Shown here: in pieces, positions 8,199 to 16,824 of the stretch
Position numbering within the stretch: position 1 is the first letter of the stretch
Layout of the letters: the number at the start of each line of letters is the position of its first letter
Assembly (NCBI GenBank): GCA_964429655.1
Contig: CAYSCZ010000015.1
Coordinates: 1-55,806, forward strand
Direction of reading: 5' to 3'
DNA length: 55,806 nucleotides
Origin: CAYSCZ01 sp964429655
GTDB taxonomy: Bacteria > Bacteroidota > Bacteroidia > Cytophagales > Cyclobacteriaceae
Made by a program: the position numbers and the translations under genes
The notes under the pieces: generated by a model
Database searches by the model: none
What the model was told of the DNA's origin: nothing
Seen by the model: the letters and a program-made list of their open reading frames with translations, nothing else

Positions 8199-9248
8199 TT
8201 AATCTTGTAAAATATTATTTACAAATGTCGACTTTAGTAAAAGCCATATCATCAAGAATAATATTCCCCAGTTTAAGTAGGCAAAATAAAAATCTGTTGT
8301 GTCTTTGTATTTGGTTTCTTTTATTTCCGCTTTTTCATATTGATCTATTAAAGAGAAAACTTCTTCCAATGCCTGGTTATTTGATACGCGATAAAATTTA
8401 CCATCGCCTATGTCTGCAATTTCCCTTAATGTGGTTTCATCCATGGTGTTTTCAACATACCTGGTACGTCCGAAAAAGTCTTTGCCAAAAGGAACCTTAC
8501 CTTCCTTGCCGATGGCAATCGTATAAATTTTTATGTCGTAAGCCTTTGCCAGCTTGGCAGCAGTTATTGGATCGATGTTTCCGGATGTATTGTCTCCATC
8601 ACTGAGCAATATCACGACTTTTGATTTGGATTCAGATTCAGACATTCGATTGGTAGCCACAGCCAGGGCGCTACCGATGGCTGTCCCACGACTTTCTATT
8701 AAGTCAAAGTTGATATCGTCAATGTATTGAAAGAGCAGGTCATAATCTGAAGTAAGTGGGGATTTTGAAAAAGCGTCTCCGGAAAAAACAACCAAACCAA
8801 TTCGATCCTGAAACCGACCTTTAATAAAATCCCTTGCCACATCCTTGGCAGCTTCCAAACGGTTGGGTTTAAAATCTTCTATTTGCATTGACTCTGATAT
8901 ATCAATCACCAGAATGATGTCAATACCTTCTGTCCATCGCTCTACTTTTTCATTTGATTTTTGAGGTCTGGCCAGAGCAACAATAAACATGACCAGGGCC
9001 AATGAAATAATGAGCAAAGGGATAAACCTTAATAAACTTAGTGGATCACTTTTTAAATCACGTTTCTTCAAAGCGATGGGTAATTTCTGTCTGAATTTAT
9101 TATTTATAGCCCAACGGACGAGAAGAACAACAGGGATGAGAAAGATGCCATGAAGCATTAATGGAAACTCCCAGTCAAAATTCTTGAACATATAAGGCTG
9201 AAACCACTTTAATGAAAACCAACCAAGGGATTGTAATTCTTCATCCAT
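8199..9248 (-). CDS. batA: BatA-like von Willebrand factor A membrane protein
   Basis: 349 aa: N-terminal membrane helices (about 30-48 and 72-93), then a vWA domain from about residue 108 with the complete MIDAS motif D116-x-S118-x-S120 in LVIDISESM, T in SRGTAIGSAL and D in LLSDGDNTSG, and a last helix near the C-terminus (FAYLNWGILFLMIWLLL). This is the Bat (Bacteroides aerotolerance) architecture. Known members sit in the membrane and work with MoxR-type AAA ATPases. It overlaps the upstream gene by 8 bp, so three genes form one leftward operon. The usual downstream BatB, BatC and BatD are absent here; a tRNA gene follows. Confidence 0.85.
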   Translation of the reverse strand: MDEELQSLGWFSLKWFQPYMFKNFDWEFPLMLHGIFLIPVVLLVRWAINNKFRQKLPIALKKRDLKSDPLSLLRFIPLLIISLALVMFIVALARPQKSNEKVERWTEGIDIILVIDISESMQIEDFKPNRLEAAKDVARDFIKGRFQDRIGLVVFSGDAFSKSPLTSDYDLLFQYIDDINFDLIESRGTAIGSALAVATNRMSESESKSKVVILLSDGDNTSGNIDPITAAKLAKAYDIKIYTIAIGKEGKVPFGKDFFGRTRYVENTMDETTLREIADIGDGKFYRVSNNQALEEVFSLIDQYEKAEIKETKYKDTTDFYFAYLNWGILFLMIWLLLKSTFVNNILQD

Positions 9249-10134
9249 CGATCACCTCCTTTTTCTTTTTTTGATATCGATAAAAAGTGAAATCTTCAAT
9301 TGCTTCAAAATTTCTATGTATTTCTTGCTCCGCGTAGCCACCATAGATTGTTCTATCTATGGTTTTAAGCGCATGCTTTATCTCATCACTAAATCCGTTG
9401 TTCATTAATATTTCTTTGGTGGTTAGCTTAGTGTAAGGATATTTTTCAAGTTTTTCCAGGTACTTTCTCCAGTCACTTATAGCGACTTCCGTTCGCTTAG
9501 GGGAGGGGTCTATTTTTAGGTCATTGATATGGTTTTCAAGAATGAAACTGAATTTTTTGTAATCCTTTTTAAGTTTCATCAACCTGATTTTTTTTCTGAT
9601 TCTATTTCCGAACGCCATGTATAGGGTGGTTAGCAATACAATACCTATTATTATTCCAGCGCCCCAGTATAAATAATTGAAATCAAGGGCTATGTTAAAA
9701 TAATTAACATTTGATTTCAGGGCCGTAGTGTCTGTCACCATGCCGGCTAAGGATTCAAAGTGTATAGAGTCTTTGTTGGAATAGATTTCAGAGCTATCAC
9801 CATTACTTAAAATAAATACCGGTAAAGAATATTCCTGTACCGGGTCCACCTCAAATGAAAGGAGTTCATAGACCACGCTATCATATGCTATAGATCCATC
9901 CGATTTTGTCGGTGCAAATTCCTTATCAAAGTATTCAAATGGACGAAAACGGTGTGTTGAATCCGGGAAGACCACCTCCATACTCAAAGGATACCTAGCT
10001 GTCAAGTAAAAATGTACAGGTTTCCCTATTTTCAAGCTGTCTTCAATAAAACCACCCTTAACCTTGACCTCCTGTGCCAGCAATTGGCAAAAACAAGACA
10101 AGGTCGTGAATAACCATATCAATAAGAATCTCAT
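9241..10134 (-). CDS. Bat-operon membrane protein with signal peptide and one TM helix
   Basis: 297 aa: signal peptide (MRFLLIWLFTTLSCFCQLLAQ), an extracytoplasmic beta-rich domain (about 22-145; SLKIGKPVHFYLTARYP, PVQEYSLPVFIL), one membrane helix (about 155-173, WGAGIIIGIVLLTTLYMAF), and a cytosolic helical tail with the RRK-rich start RIRKKIRLMKLKKDYKKF. In Bacteroidota, proteins of this plan sit between DUF58 and BatA in MoxR/Bat operons; the extracytoplasmic part resembles short BatD-like domains. It starts 1 bp after the DUF58 stop codon and overlaps batA by 8 bp. No enzymatic motif is visible; probably an accessory or scaffold subunit. Confidence 0.75.
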   Translation of the reverse strand: MRFLLIWLFTTLSCFCQLLAQEVKVKGGFIEDSLKIGKPVHFYLTARYPLSMEVVFPDSTHRFRPFEYFDKEFAPTKSDGSIAYDSVVYELLSFEVDPVQEYSLPVFILSNGDSSEIYSNKDSIHFESLAGMVTDTTALKSNVNYFNIALDFNYLYWGAGIIIGIVLLTTLYMAFGNRIRKKIRLMKLKKDYKKFSFILENHINDLKIDPSPKRTEVAISDWRKYLEKLEKYPYTKLTTKEILMNNGFSDEIKHALKTIDRTIYGGYAEQEIHRNFEAIEDFTFYRYQKKKKEVIDG

Positions 10135-10135
10135 G

Positions 10136-11017
10136 TTATCCCGTTTTTCTCATTTTATTCCTTACCCTGAAAAGTTTAATAAGTTTTGGAACATAATCTT
10201 CATCTGTTTTGATGGACAAATAGTTTATTTGATTGCGCATGCAAAAATCCTTTAGTTTACTGCTACTGCCTTTATAAGATTTTTCAATTTTATTTCTAAA
10301 GTTTCCCGCACTTGTATTCACCCAGATATCTTTACCACTTTCTTTATCATAAAGTGGAATAATCCCCAATTTGGGAAATTGAGTTTCGCGTTTGTCCGAG
10401 ATGTGTATCACCACCAGGTCATGTTTTCTGCCCAGTCCCTTAAGATGATGAAAATAGGTTTCTTCATCAATAAAATCTGAGATCACAATGACTACACTTT
10501 TGCGCTTAATCATCTGCAGGGTATAGGAAAAAGCTTTGGTGAGGTCCGTGCCCTTGGAAGTGGGTTCAAGCTTAAATAGACTGGAAATTATTTCATAAGA
10601 ATGCTTTATACCTTTTGCAGCCTTGATATATTTTTCTTTTTTGTCGGAAAAACATAAAAGCCCCACCTGATTATTCTCTTTGATCGCTGAAAGGGAAAGC
10701 AAAGCAGCTATTTCTTTGGTTTTATCTATTTTCTGATTTTTGGGATTACCTATTTCCTGTGATCCGCTGACATCCACTACAAAAAAAACTGTTAACTCTT
10801 TTTCTTCTTTAAATTGCTTGATGAATACGCCGTGACCTTTAGCGGAGACATTCCAATCTATGGCCCTCACATCATCACCATATTGATAGGCTCTCACATC
10901 ATCAAACTCTAAACCCGATCCTTTGAAAATAGAATGAAAATCCCCTTGCATCTGCGTATTGATTGCCTTTCTTATTTGTATCTCATATTTTCTAAGCTTC
11001 TTAAGGATTTCCTTCAT
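10136..11017 (-). CDS. DUF58 domain protein (vWA-like)
   Basis: 293 aa with the DUF58 signature SGLEFDDVRAYQYGDDVRAIDWN near residues 34-56 (run broken after AYQYGDD), followed by a vWA-like fold (FFVVDVSGSQEIGN with D-x-S-G-S, and VVIVISDFIDEE). Cytosolic. DUF58 proteins accompany MoxR ATPases and Bat proteins. First gene of a three-gene leftward operon. No moxR lies upstream here: the next gene is divergent and unrelated, so the ATPase partner must be elsewhere in the genome. Confidence 0.9.
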   Translation of the reverse strand: MKEILKKLRKYEIQIRKAINTQMQGDFHSIFKGSGLEFDDVRAYQYGDDVRAIDWNVSAKGHGVFIKQFKEEKELTVFFVVDVSGSQEIGNPKNQKIDKTKEIAALLSLSAIKENNQVGLLCFSDKKEKYIKAAKGIKHSYEIISSLFKLEPTSKGTDLTKAFSYTLQMIKRKSVVIVISDFIDEETYFHHLKGLGRKHDLVVIHISDKRETQFPKLGIIPLYDKESGKDIWVNTSAGNFRNKIEKSYKGSSSKLKDFCMRNQINYLSIKTDEDYVPKLIKLFRVRNKMRKTG

Positions 11018-11023
11018 TTAGGG

Positions 11024-11044
11024 CTAATTTTGAATCAAAATTAG
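11024..11044. promoter_or_regulatory. Perfect 21-bp palindrome holding back-to-back -7 elements
   Basis: Two perfect 10-bp arms (left arm CTAATTTTGA) around one central A, placed in the 45-bp gap between the divergent DUF58 and DUF4296 genes. Each arm contains TAATTTTG, which fits TAnnTTTG on its own strand. Predicted start sites fall roughly 12 bp before the DUF58 ATG and 24 bp before the DUF4296 GTG. No well-placed TTG -33 element was found for either direction, so promoter function is less certain than the symmetry. Confidence 0.5.
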
Positions 11045-11062
11045 ATAATAAATCAAGATTGT

Positions 11063-11404
11063 GTGAAAAACGTTTTTAAGGTTTTAATGGTTTTAGCTTT
11101 TTTAGGTTGTGACAGACAGGAAAAAATACCTGAAGGGATCATGAGTAAACAAGAAATGACAGAAGTATTGCTGCATGCACACCTTATAGAATCGCGCATC
11201 AACCAGTTAAGGATTTCAGGTGATAGCAGTAAAAAACTATTCATGCGCTTAGAGGATCATATGTTTGATACATTAGGAGTCGATTCATCGAGATATTTTG
11301 ATAGTTATAATTATTATCTACAAAAGGTTAAGCCCCTGGAAGAGATTTATCAGATGGTAATTGATAGCCTGTCACTAAGGGAAAAAATTAATAAGATAGA
11401 TTAA
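11063..11404 (+). CDS. DUF4296 lipoprotein
   Basis: 113 aa starting with GTG; signal peptide with lipobox (KVLMVLAFLGC), then MSKQEMTEVLLHAHLIESRINQ and a long helix ending YNYYLQKVKPLEEIYQMVIDSL, which is the pattern of DUF4296, a small lipoprotein found across Bacteroidota. Function unknown. It is divergent from the Bat operon and lies 6 bp ahead of mutS2, so the two are probably cotranscribed. Confidence 0.82.
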   Translation: MKNVFKVLMVLAFLGCDRQEKIPEGIMSKQEMTEVLLHAHLIESRINQLRISGDSSKKLFMRLEDHMFDTLGVDSSRYFDSYNYYLQKVKPLEEIYQMVIDSLSLREKINKID

Positions 11405-11410
11405 AGCAAA

Positions 11411-13783
11411 ATGTTAATATACCCCAACAATCTTGAAACAAAGATTGGATTTGATCAAATCAGAGAATATTTAAAAGAATATTGTATTGGTGAGCTAGGC
11501 AAGCAGTATGTTGATAAAATGAATGCCAGCAATAAGTCAGAACTGATTCAAAAATGGTTAAACCAAGCATTTGAGTTCAGGGCTATCCTCGAATCACCTG
11601 ACCCTTTTCCTCAAAAAGATTATTTGAATGCCAATCCTCTGCTTGATAAAGCGAGTCTGGAGGCCGCATTTTTGGATGAAGAAGAATTCATGAAATTGGT
11701 CGTTTCACTAAGGACAATACGTAGTTGTCTGTCATTTTTTGAAGAAGAACCCGGGAGGTATCCACACCTGGAGGCTCTTTCTGGGCAGGTTAACATGGAT
11801 TTTAACGTCATCAGGGACATTGAGTCAAAGTTTAATGATAAAGGAATTTTAAAAGATACTGCTTCACCTGAATTGAACAGGCTCCGTAGAGATATTATTA
11901 ACTCGAAGTCCAAGGCAAGAAAGTTAATAGAAAGGATACTCAAAGATGCTAGGGAAAAAGCGCTAACCCCTGAAAGAACCAATCTTACCCTGAGAAATGG
12001 CAGGCTGGTTATCCCGGTTTTAGCGGAGAATAAACGGCAGTTAAAAGGATTCATACATGATGAATCATCAACAGGTCAAACTGTTTTTATTGAACCCGCC
12101 GAAGTACTTGATATCAATAATGATATAAAAGATCTTGAATACCAGGAGAAGCGTGAGATTGTCAGGATTTTAACAGGCCTTACTGATCGACTGAGGGTAG
12201 AGGTACCCGCTTTGAGGAAAGCCTATGTTTTCCTTGGATTAATCGATTTTATCATGGCCAAGACCAAATTAGCCATTGAATTTAATGCAATAGTGCCGCA
12301 AATTAAGTCTAGTGATCAAATAAACTGGAGAAATGCGCGACATCCTGTACTGGAGAAATATTTATTGGCTCATAGGAAAAAAGTGGTTCCTATGAATCTA
12401 CAATTCAATGATGAAGGTCGGATTATCGTCATATCAGGGCCTAATGCAGGTGGTAAATCTGTATCCTTAAAGACGGTCGGTTTGGTTCAATATATGCTGC
12501 AATGCGGCTTATTAATCCCTATGGATGAAGGGTCATCCTGTGCCATCTTTGATAGGTTGCTCATTGATATTGGGGATGAGCAATCCCTGGAAAATGATTT
12601 GAGTACCTATAGCAGTCATCTTACCGGTATGAACCATTTTCTGAGAAAGACCAATCACAAAACCCTTTTCTTAATTGATGAATTTGGTTCGGGGACAGAG
12701 CCACAGTTCGGGGGAGCTATTGCGGAATCAATATTAAGTGTCCTTAACCAGAAAAAGGCCCTGGGTGTGGTAACGACCCATTACCATAATCTGAAAAAAT
12801 TCGCTGATGCAACATCGGGAATAGTAAATGCTGCTATGCGATATGACCTCGATAAAATGGAGCCTTTGTATCGACTGGAGATCGGTAAACCGGGTAGTTC
12901 GTTTGCGCTGGAGATAGCCGGTAAGATCGGCCTGCCTAAAGAAATCATAAGTAGGGCAGAAAAATTGGTAGGCAAATCACAGGTTAAATTTGAAACATTG
13001 GTTAATGAGCTGGAGGCAGAGAAGAAAAGGTTTGAGGATGAGCATGTTACCCTGAATAAAAAATTAACAGATTTAGAGCGATCTATGAAGGACTACCAGG
13101 ACCTTAAAGAGATGTTAGAAAGTGAGAAAAAGTCTATCCTGATTAAGGCAAAAAGGGAAGCGAAGACCATTGTTGAGCAGGCCAATCAAAAAATCGAGGC
13201 CACCATAAGGCAAATCCAGGAAACCAAGGCAGATAAAAAAGCTACTCAGGCAGCACGTAAGTCACTTGAGCTTTACAAAGAATCTATCAAAGTTATAGAG
13301 AAAAAAGAACCGGTCATCGAAAAAAACGGAGCCATTAAAGTTGGCAATTATGTTAAAATCCATGATCAGGATACTTATGGTGAGGTAACAAACATCAAAG
13401 GCGAAAAAGCCGAATTAGTGATTGGTAACATAAAATCTAAGGTGTCATTGAGTAAATTGGTGAAAATAGATGCGCTTCCACAAGATGATTATCGATCCAA
13501 ATCCACAGGAATAAATTATGCAGATAAGATGTCCGCTTTCACCACCAGCCTTGACTTACGGGGCAAAAGGGCGGAAGAGTCACTTCCTGAGATAGATGTT
13601 TTTATTGATGAGGCATTGCTTTTGGGGCAGAAAGAGATACGAATCCTTCATGGAAAAGGTACCGGGGTACTGAGAGACATTGTCAGAAATCATCTCAAAA
13701 GCCATAACCGTGTTATATGGTTTGGCGATGAGCACGTGGACCATGGCGGCCAGGGAATAACGGTGTTAAACCTCGATGTCTGA
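11411..13783 (+). CDS. mutS2: MutS2 endonuclease / ribosome-rescue ATPase
   Basis: 790 aa, the normal length. The N-terminal clamp and lever region (helical) leads to the ABC ATPase with Walker A GPNAGGKS at 343-350, the family stretch SLENDLSTYSSHL, and Walker B TLFLIDEFGSGTEP. A long coiled coil (about 525-625) follows. The C-terminal Smr domain has LDLRGKRAEE and HGKGTGVLR. MutS2 binds branched DNA and suppresses recombination; work in Firmicutes also shows a role in splitting collided ribosomes. The stop codon overlaps the next ATG by one base. Confidence 0.95.
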   Translation: MLIYPNNLETKIGFDQIREYLKEYCIGELGKQYVDKMNASNKSELIQKWLNQAFEFRAILESPDPFPQKDYLNANPLLDKASLEAAFLDEEEFMKLVVSLRTIRSCLSFFEEEPGRYPHLEALSGQVNMDFNVIRDIESKFNDKGILKDTASPELNRLRRDIINSKSKARKLIERILKDAREKALTPERTNLTLRNGRLVIPVLAENKRQLKGFIHDESSTGQTVFIEPAEVLDINNDIKDLEYQEKREIVRILTGLTDRLRVEVPALRKAYVFLGLIDFIMAKTKLAIEFNAIVPQIKSSDQINWRNARHPVLEKYLLAHRKKVVPMNLQFNDEGRIIVISGPNAGGKSVSLKTVGLVQYMLQCGLLIPMDEGSSCAIFDRLLIDIGDEQSLENDLSTYSSHLTGMNHFLRKTNHKTLFLIDEFGSGTEPQFGGAIAESILSVLNQKKALGVVTTHYHNLKKFADATSGIVNAAMRYDLDKMEPLYRLEIGKPGSSFALEIAGKIGLPKEIISRAEKLVGKSQVKFETLVNELEAEKKRFEDEHVTLNKKLTDLERSMKDYQDLKEMLESEKKSILIKAKREAKTIVEQANQKIEATIRQIQETKADKKATQAARKSLELYKESIKVIEKKEPVIEKNGAIKVGNYVKIHDQDTYGEVTNIKGEKAELVIGNIKSKVSLSKLVKIDALPQDDYRSKSTGINYADKMSAFTTSLDLRGKRAEESLPEIDVFIDEALLLGQKEIRILHGKGTGVLRDIVRNHLKSHNRVIWFGDEHVDHGGQGITVLNLDV

Positions 13784-14016
13784 TGGCCCGGGAATACAAT
13801 AAGTTTCAACTGGCATTGCATAACGGACAGGACGTGGATACAATTTGGGTTGCTTACCAGGGTGTGATTTATGATGTCACTAAATCAAAGCTTTGGCGGA
13901 ATGGAAAGCACTATGAACATTGGGCAGGACAAGACCTCACGGACGAGCTAAAAGATGCGCCGCACAATGCCAATGTATTTGATAAGTTTAATGTTGTGGG
14001 TTATTTGGTCCATTGA
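13783..14016 (+). CDS. Cytochrome b5-like heme/steroid-binding domain protein
   Basis: 77 aa, a single stand-alone cytochrome b5-like domain: WVAYQGVIYDVTKSKLWRNG, then HYEHWAGQDLTDELKDAPH and FNVVGYLVH. The family's axial His positions correspond to H in KHYEHWAGQD and APHNAN, but the classical HPGG motif is absent, as is common in bacterial short forms. No signal peptide; cytosolic. Translationally coupled to mutS2 (ATG overlaps TGA) and 2 bp before the kinase gene. Role unknown. Confidence 0.8.
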   Translation: MAREYNKFQLALHNGQDVDTIWVAYQGVIYDVTKSKLWRNGKHYEHWAGQDLTDELKDAPHNANVFDKFNVVGYLVH

Positions 14017-14018
14017 TT

Positions 14019-14861
14019 ATGATACTAATTGCAGATAGTGGAGCCACCAGTACCGACTGGCGCATAATAAATAAAGACGGTTCGATAGAACAAGTGAAAT
14101 CGGTTGGTTTTAACCCAAACTATGGGGACCCGGACGCTTTTACAAAAGATTTATCCAGGTCAATCCCTGAAAAGAACTTTGAGCAAGTATTTTTCTACGG
14201 AGCGGGTTGCTCAACGGAAAAGAACAAGCAGACCGTTCATCAAGTGCTGAAAGATGTTTTTCCATCGGCAACAATAACAATTGATCATGACCTGACGGCT
14301 GCCGCAAGGGCACTATGCCTGGATAAACCGGGTATTGCCTGCATATTTGGAACAGGGTCCAATGCCTGTGCTTATGATGGAAATAATATCATTGATAAAA
14401 TACCTAATCTGGGCGTGATCATGGGGGATGAAGGCAGCGGGGCTCACCTGGGTAAAATACTTATCAAAGACTTTCTTTTTAATCGATTACCGGATGACCT
14501 CCGGGGTAAGTTTGTCAATAGTTTTCCAAGCCTGAACCGCGATGAAGTGATAGATCATCTTTATCACAGGGAAGGGGCTTCAAAATATCTTGCCGGATTT
14601 ACAAGGTTTATTCACCGCCATCTAAAGCATCCTTACATTTACCATCTGGTCTATAATGCTTTTTTAGCATTTATTGAGACCAATATTTATTATTTTAAGT
14701 CTTACAAAGATTATCCTTTGAATTTCACTGGTTCCATAGCTTTTTATTTTAATTCAGTCTTACGACAAGCCTGTGCTGATAGACAATTAATGGTTGGAAC
14801 TATTATGGAAATGCCCATTGCAGGATTGACCCATTACCATCAAAAATTACAAACCCCATGA
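14019..14861 (+). CDS. BadF/BadG-type N-acetylglucosamine kinase-like protein
   Basis: 280 aa of the ASKHA fold. Phosphate-1 loop ADSGATSTDWRII at the N-terminus, acidic TIDHDLTAAARAL, phosphate-2 loop ACIFGTGSNACAYDG and adenosine-site IMGDEGSGAHLGK. These match the BadF/BadG/BcrA/BcrD ATPase family that includes N-acetylglucosamine kinases. The start is the ATG giving MILIADSG; a TTG two codons earlier is less likely. It overlaps the next gene, murQ, by 4 bp, which supports amino-sugar phosphorylation in cell-wall recycling. Confidence 0.85.
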   Translation: MILIADSGATSTDWRIINKDGSIEQVKSVGFNPNYGDPDAFTKDLSRSIPEKNFEQVFFYGAGCSTEKNKQTVHQVLKDVFPSATITIDHDLTAAARALCLDKPGIACIFGTGSNACAYDGNNIIDKIPNLGVIMGDEGSGAHLGKILIKDFLFNRLPDDLRGKFVNSFPSLNRDEVIDHLYHREGASKYLAGFTRFIHRHLKHPYIYHLVYNAFLAFIETNIYYFKSYKDYPLNFTGSIAFYFNSVLRQACADRQLMVGTIMEMPIAGLTHYHQKLQTP

Positions 14862-15664
14862 TTACCGAGCAAAGTTCTTCTTATGATAACCTGGAGCAGA
14901 AGTCCACTCACCAACTATTAACTGACATAAACGATGAGGACAAAACTGTTCCAATGGCAGTCCAAAAAGCCATTCCGGACATTGAAAAGCTCATTGAAGC
15001 CGCACTTGAAAGGATGCAAAAGGGAGGCAGGCTTTTTTACATCGGAGCTGGCACCAGCGGCAGATTGGGTATCCTTGATGCTTCAGAGCTTCCTCCAACT
15101 TATGGCGTGAGCCATGATTTGGCGGTTGGGTTGATAGCTGGCGGCGACCGGGCCATCCGGCAGGCGGTGGAATTCGCTGAAGATGATCCCCGCCAGGCCT
15201 GGAAAGACTTGCAGGCGCACAGCATCAACAGGCAGGATACACTCATTGGCATCGCTGCCTCCGGCAAAACACCATATGTGGTGGGTGGAGTTCGGGATGC
15301 TACTGCCCATGGCGTACTAACCGGTGCCATTGTATGCAATTATGATTCACCATTAGCCAAAGTGGCACAATTTCCCATAGAAGTGATTGTCGGCCCCGAG
15401 TATGTGACCGGAAGTACACGCATGAAGGCTGGTACCGCACAAAAGCTGGTCTTAAATATGATCTCCACCACGCTTATGATCCGGTTGGGCAGGGTAAAGG
15501 GCAACAAAATGGTGGATATGCAGCTGAGCAACCAAAAGCTACTGACCCGTGGTGAACGCTTTTTGATCACTGAATTATCTGTAACCTCTAAGGAAGCCAG
15601 GCAATTGTTAGAAGAACATGGGAGCGTGAGGAAGGCTGTGGAGACATACAAGAAGGGGTGTTGA
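14858..15664 (+). CDS. murQ: N-acetylmuramic acid 6-phosphate etherase
   Basis: 268 aa SIS-domain protein. GRLFYIGAGTSGRLGILDASELPPTYG is the MurQ signature (residues ~57-83, run broken at ASELPPTYG), with the catalytic Glu in ASELPP; FAEDDPRQAW and IGIAASGKTPYVVG follow, and VTGSTRMKAGTAQK closes the sugar-phosphate site. The enzyme cleaves the lactyl ether of MurNAc-6-phosphate to give GlcNAc-6-phosphate and lactate in peptidoglycan recycling. It is slightly short because the C-terminal UBA-like helical segment is reduced. Last gene of the mutS2 gene run. Confidence 0.95.
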   Translation: MITEQSSSYDNLEQKSTHQLLTDINDEDKTVPMAVQKAIPDIEKLIEAALERMQKGGRLFYIGAGTSGRLGILDASELPPTYGVSHDLAVGLIAGGDRAIRQAVEFAEDDPRQAWKDLQAHSINRQDTLIGIAASGKTPYVVGGVRDATAHGVLTGAIVCNYDSPLAKVAQFPIEVIVGPEYVTGSTRMKAGTAQKLVLNMISTTLMIRLGRVKGNKMVDMQLSNQKLLTRGERFLITELSVTSKEARQLLEEHGSVRKAVETYKKGC

Positions 15665-16251
15665 TGCCCGCATTTCCATGCACTGTCAGCCACCCGGGCT
15701 ACCCGCCGTTGGAACCGGCCAACGCTTGGACCCTGGCGGTTTCCAACCGGCTCCAAAAGCTATCTGTCAGAAATGGCTAATTAATACTTTCGGATTTGTC
15801 AACCGGTTTCGGATTATGATAGATAAAAGCTGGACTAATTTCATATGTGCAAGATTTTTTCTTCCATCTAATGCTATGATTTCAGCAACTACCGGCCAAA
15901 ATATTTGGCCATTTTTTCGTACTGCCCAGAGGTGCTTACCAATTTTAATTAGTGTCATGGAGGCGCTTTACTGAACCGAAAGACACTGGAGCCCGACCAA
16001 GACCGGAATGGAAGGTGGGGTGGAAGGCTTGGCCGGCAGCAGGACCTCATGGAAAGGGTAGTGCGTACGGGTGTGGCTAACAATATTTTTAGTCAAAAAC
16101 CTGGTTAATATTTAAAAATGATAGATTGTTTTGAGCGCTTAATCTTTTTATGTCCTTAGATTTTACCTGGGGTGGATTAAAAAAATCCATGGAATTAAAA
16201 CCGGGCGCATAACCAACTAAACCAAAATCTGTTTTTTATTTTTACGCAGCA
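15665..16251. other. Gene-free region with higher GC and hairpins
   Basis: About 590 bp with no convincing coding frame. The first 110 bp and the part from 15960 to 16075 are visibly GC-richer than surrounding genes and contain repeated CCGGC/GCCGG-type words, including an imperfect hairpin near 15700-15720 (CGTTGG and CCAACG arms). A terminator-like palindrome lies at 15894-15917. This may be remnant DNA or an intergenic repeat element; copies elsewhere in the genome could not be checked. Confidence 0.35.
15894..15917 (+). terminator. Terminator-like hairpin downstream of murQ
   Basis: Stem GGCCAAA / TTTGGCC with a 3-nt loop followed by A and a run of six T. It is 230 bp beyond the murQ stop codon and would end the mutS2-murQ transcript if nothing stops it earlier. 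Confidence 0.65.
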
Positions 16252-16824
16252 ATGCACGAAATACAACCATATTATCGCTGGAACCAATACTATGATCCTT
16301 CTGTGGATGAGTATTCCCCATTTTATGGCAAGGAATATAACTTTGATCTTTATACCGATACCATCTATGGTTATTATATTGATCCTTCCTGGGATTACAT
16401 GGGCAGTGAGACACTTTATATGAAGCTTTTGTACGCTGACTACAGCAGGGGATTCGCTATCATTGAATTTATAGGCGAGTGGAATGATGCCATTAACAAT
16501 GACATCATGCACCTTAAAAGAAATGTAGTAGAACAACTTACCGGCAATAATATTGACAAGTTTATTCTCATTGGTGAGAATGTGTTTAATTTCCATGGAT
16601 CGGATGATTGTTATTACGAGGAGTGGTTCGATGAGATCGGCGATGGCTGGATCGCTGCGGTTAATTTCCGGGATTTTGTACTGGAAGAGATGAAACTATA
16701 CAACCTGGATTCATATGTAGTGGTTGGTGGCGGACTGGATATTGTCAATTGGAGAACTATGAAGCCTTTATTCTTTTTTAATATGGTATGTAGGCAAATC
16801 CAGCGAAGGATACCGCTAGTTTGA
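16252..16824 (+). CDS. Conserved-looking hypothetical protein, 190 aa
   Basis: A soluble, acidic, Tyr- and Trp-rich protein (YYRWNQYYDPSVDEYSPFYG, DPSWDYMGSETLYMKLLYAD) with a second half resembling an alpha/beta domain (RGFAIIEFIGEWNDAINND, DKFILIGENVFNFHGSDD, SYVVVGGGLDIVNW). No signal peptide, no enzymatic motif and no family recognised. It converges with the SprT-like gene and the two overlap by 9 bp at their 3' ends. The protein-like composition and the strict packing against its neighbour support a real gene. Confidence 0.7.
   Translation: MHEIQPYYRWNQYYDPSVDEYSPFYGKEYNFDLYTDTIYGYYIDPSWDYMGSETLYMKLLYADYSRGFAIIEFIGEWNDAINNDIMHLKRNVVEQLTGNNIDKFILIGENVFNFHGSDDCYYEEWFDEIGDGWIAAVNFRDFVLEEMKLYNLDSYVVVGGGLDIVNWRTMKPLFFFNMVCRQIQRRIPLV

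Noticed and set aside
15083..15756. Minus-strand open frames opposite murQ
   Set aside because: They are antisense shadows of a well-recognised gene, with low-complexity composition and no independent homology.
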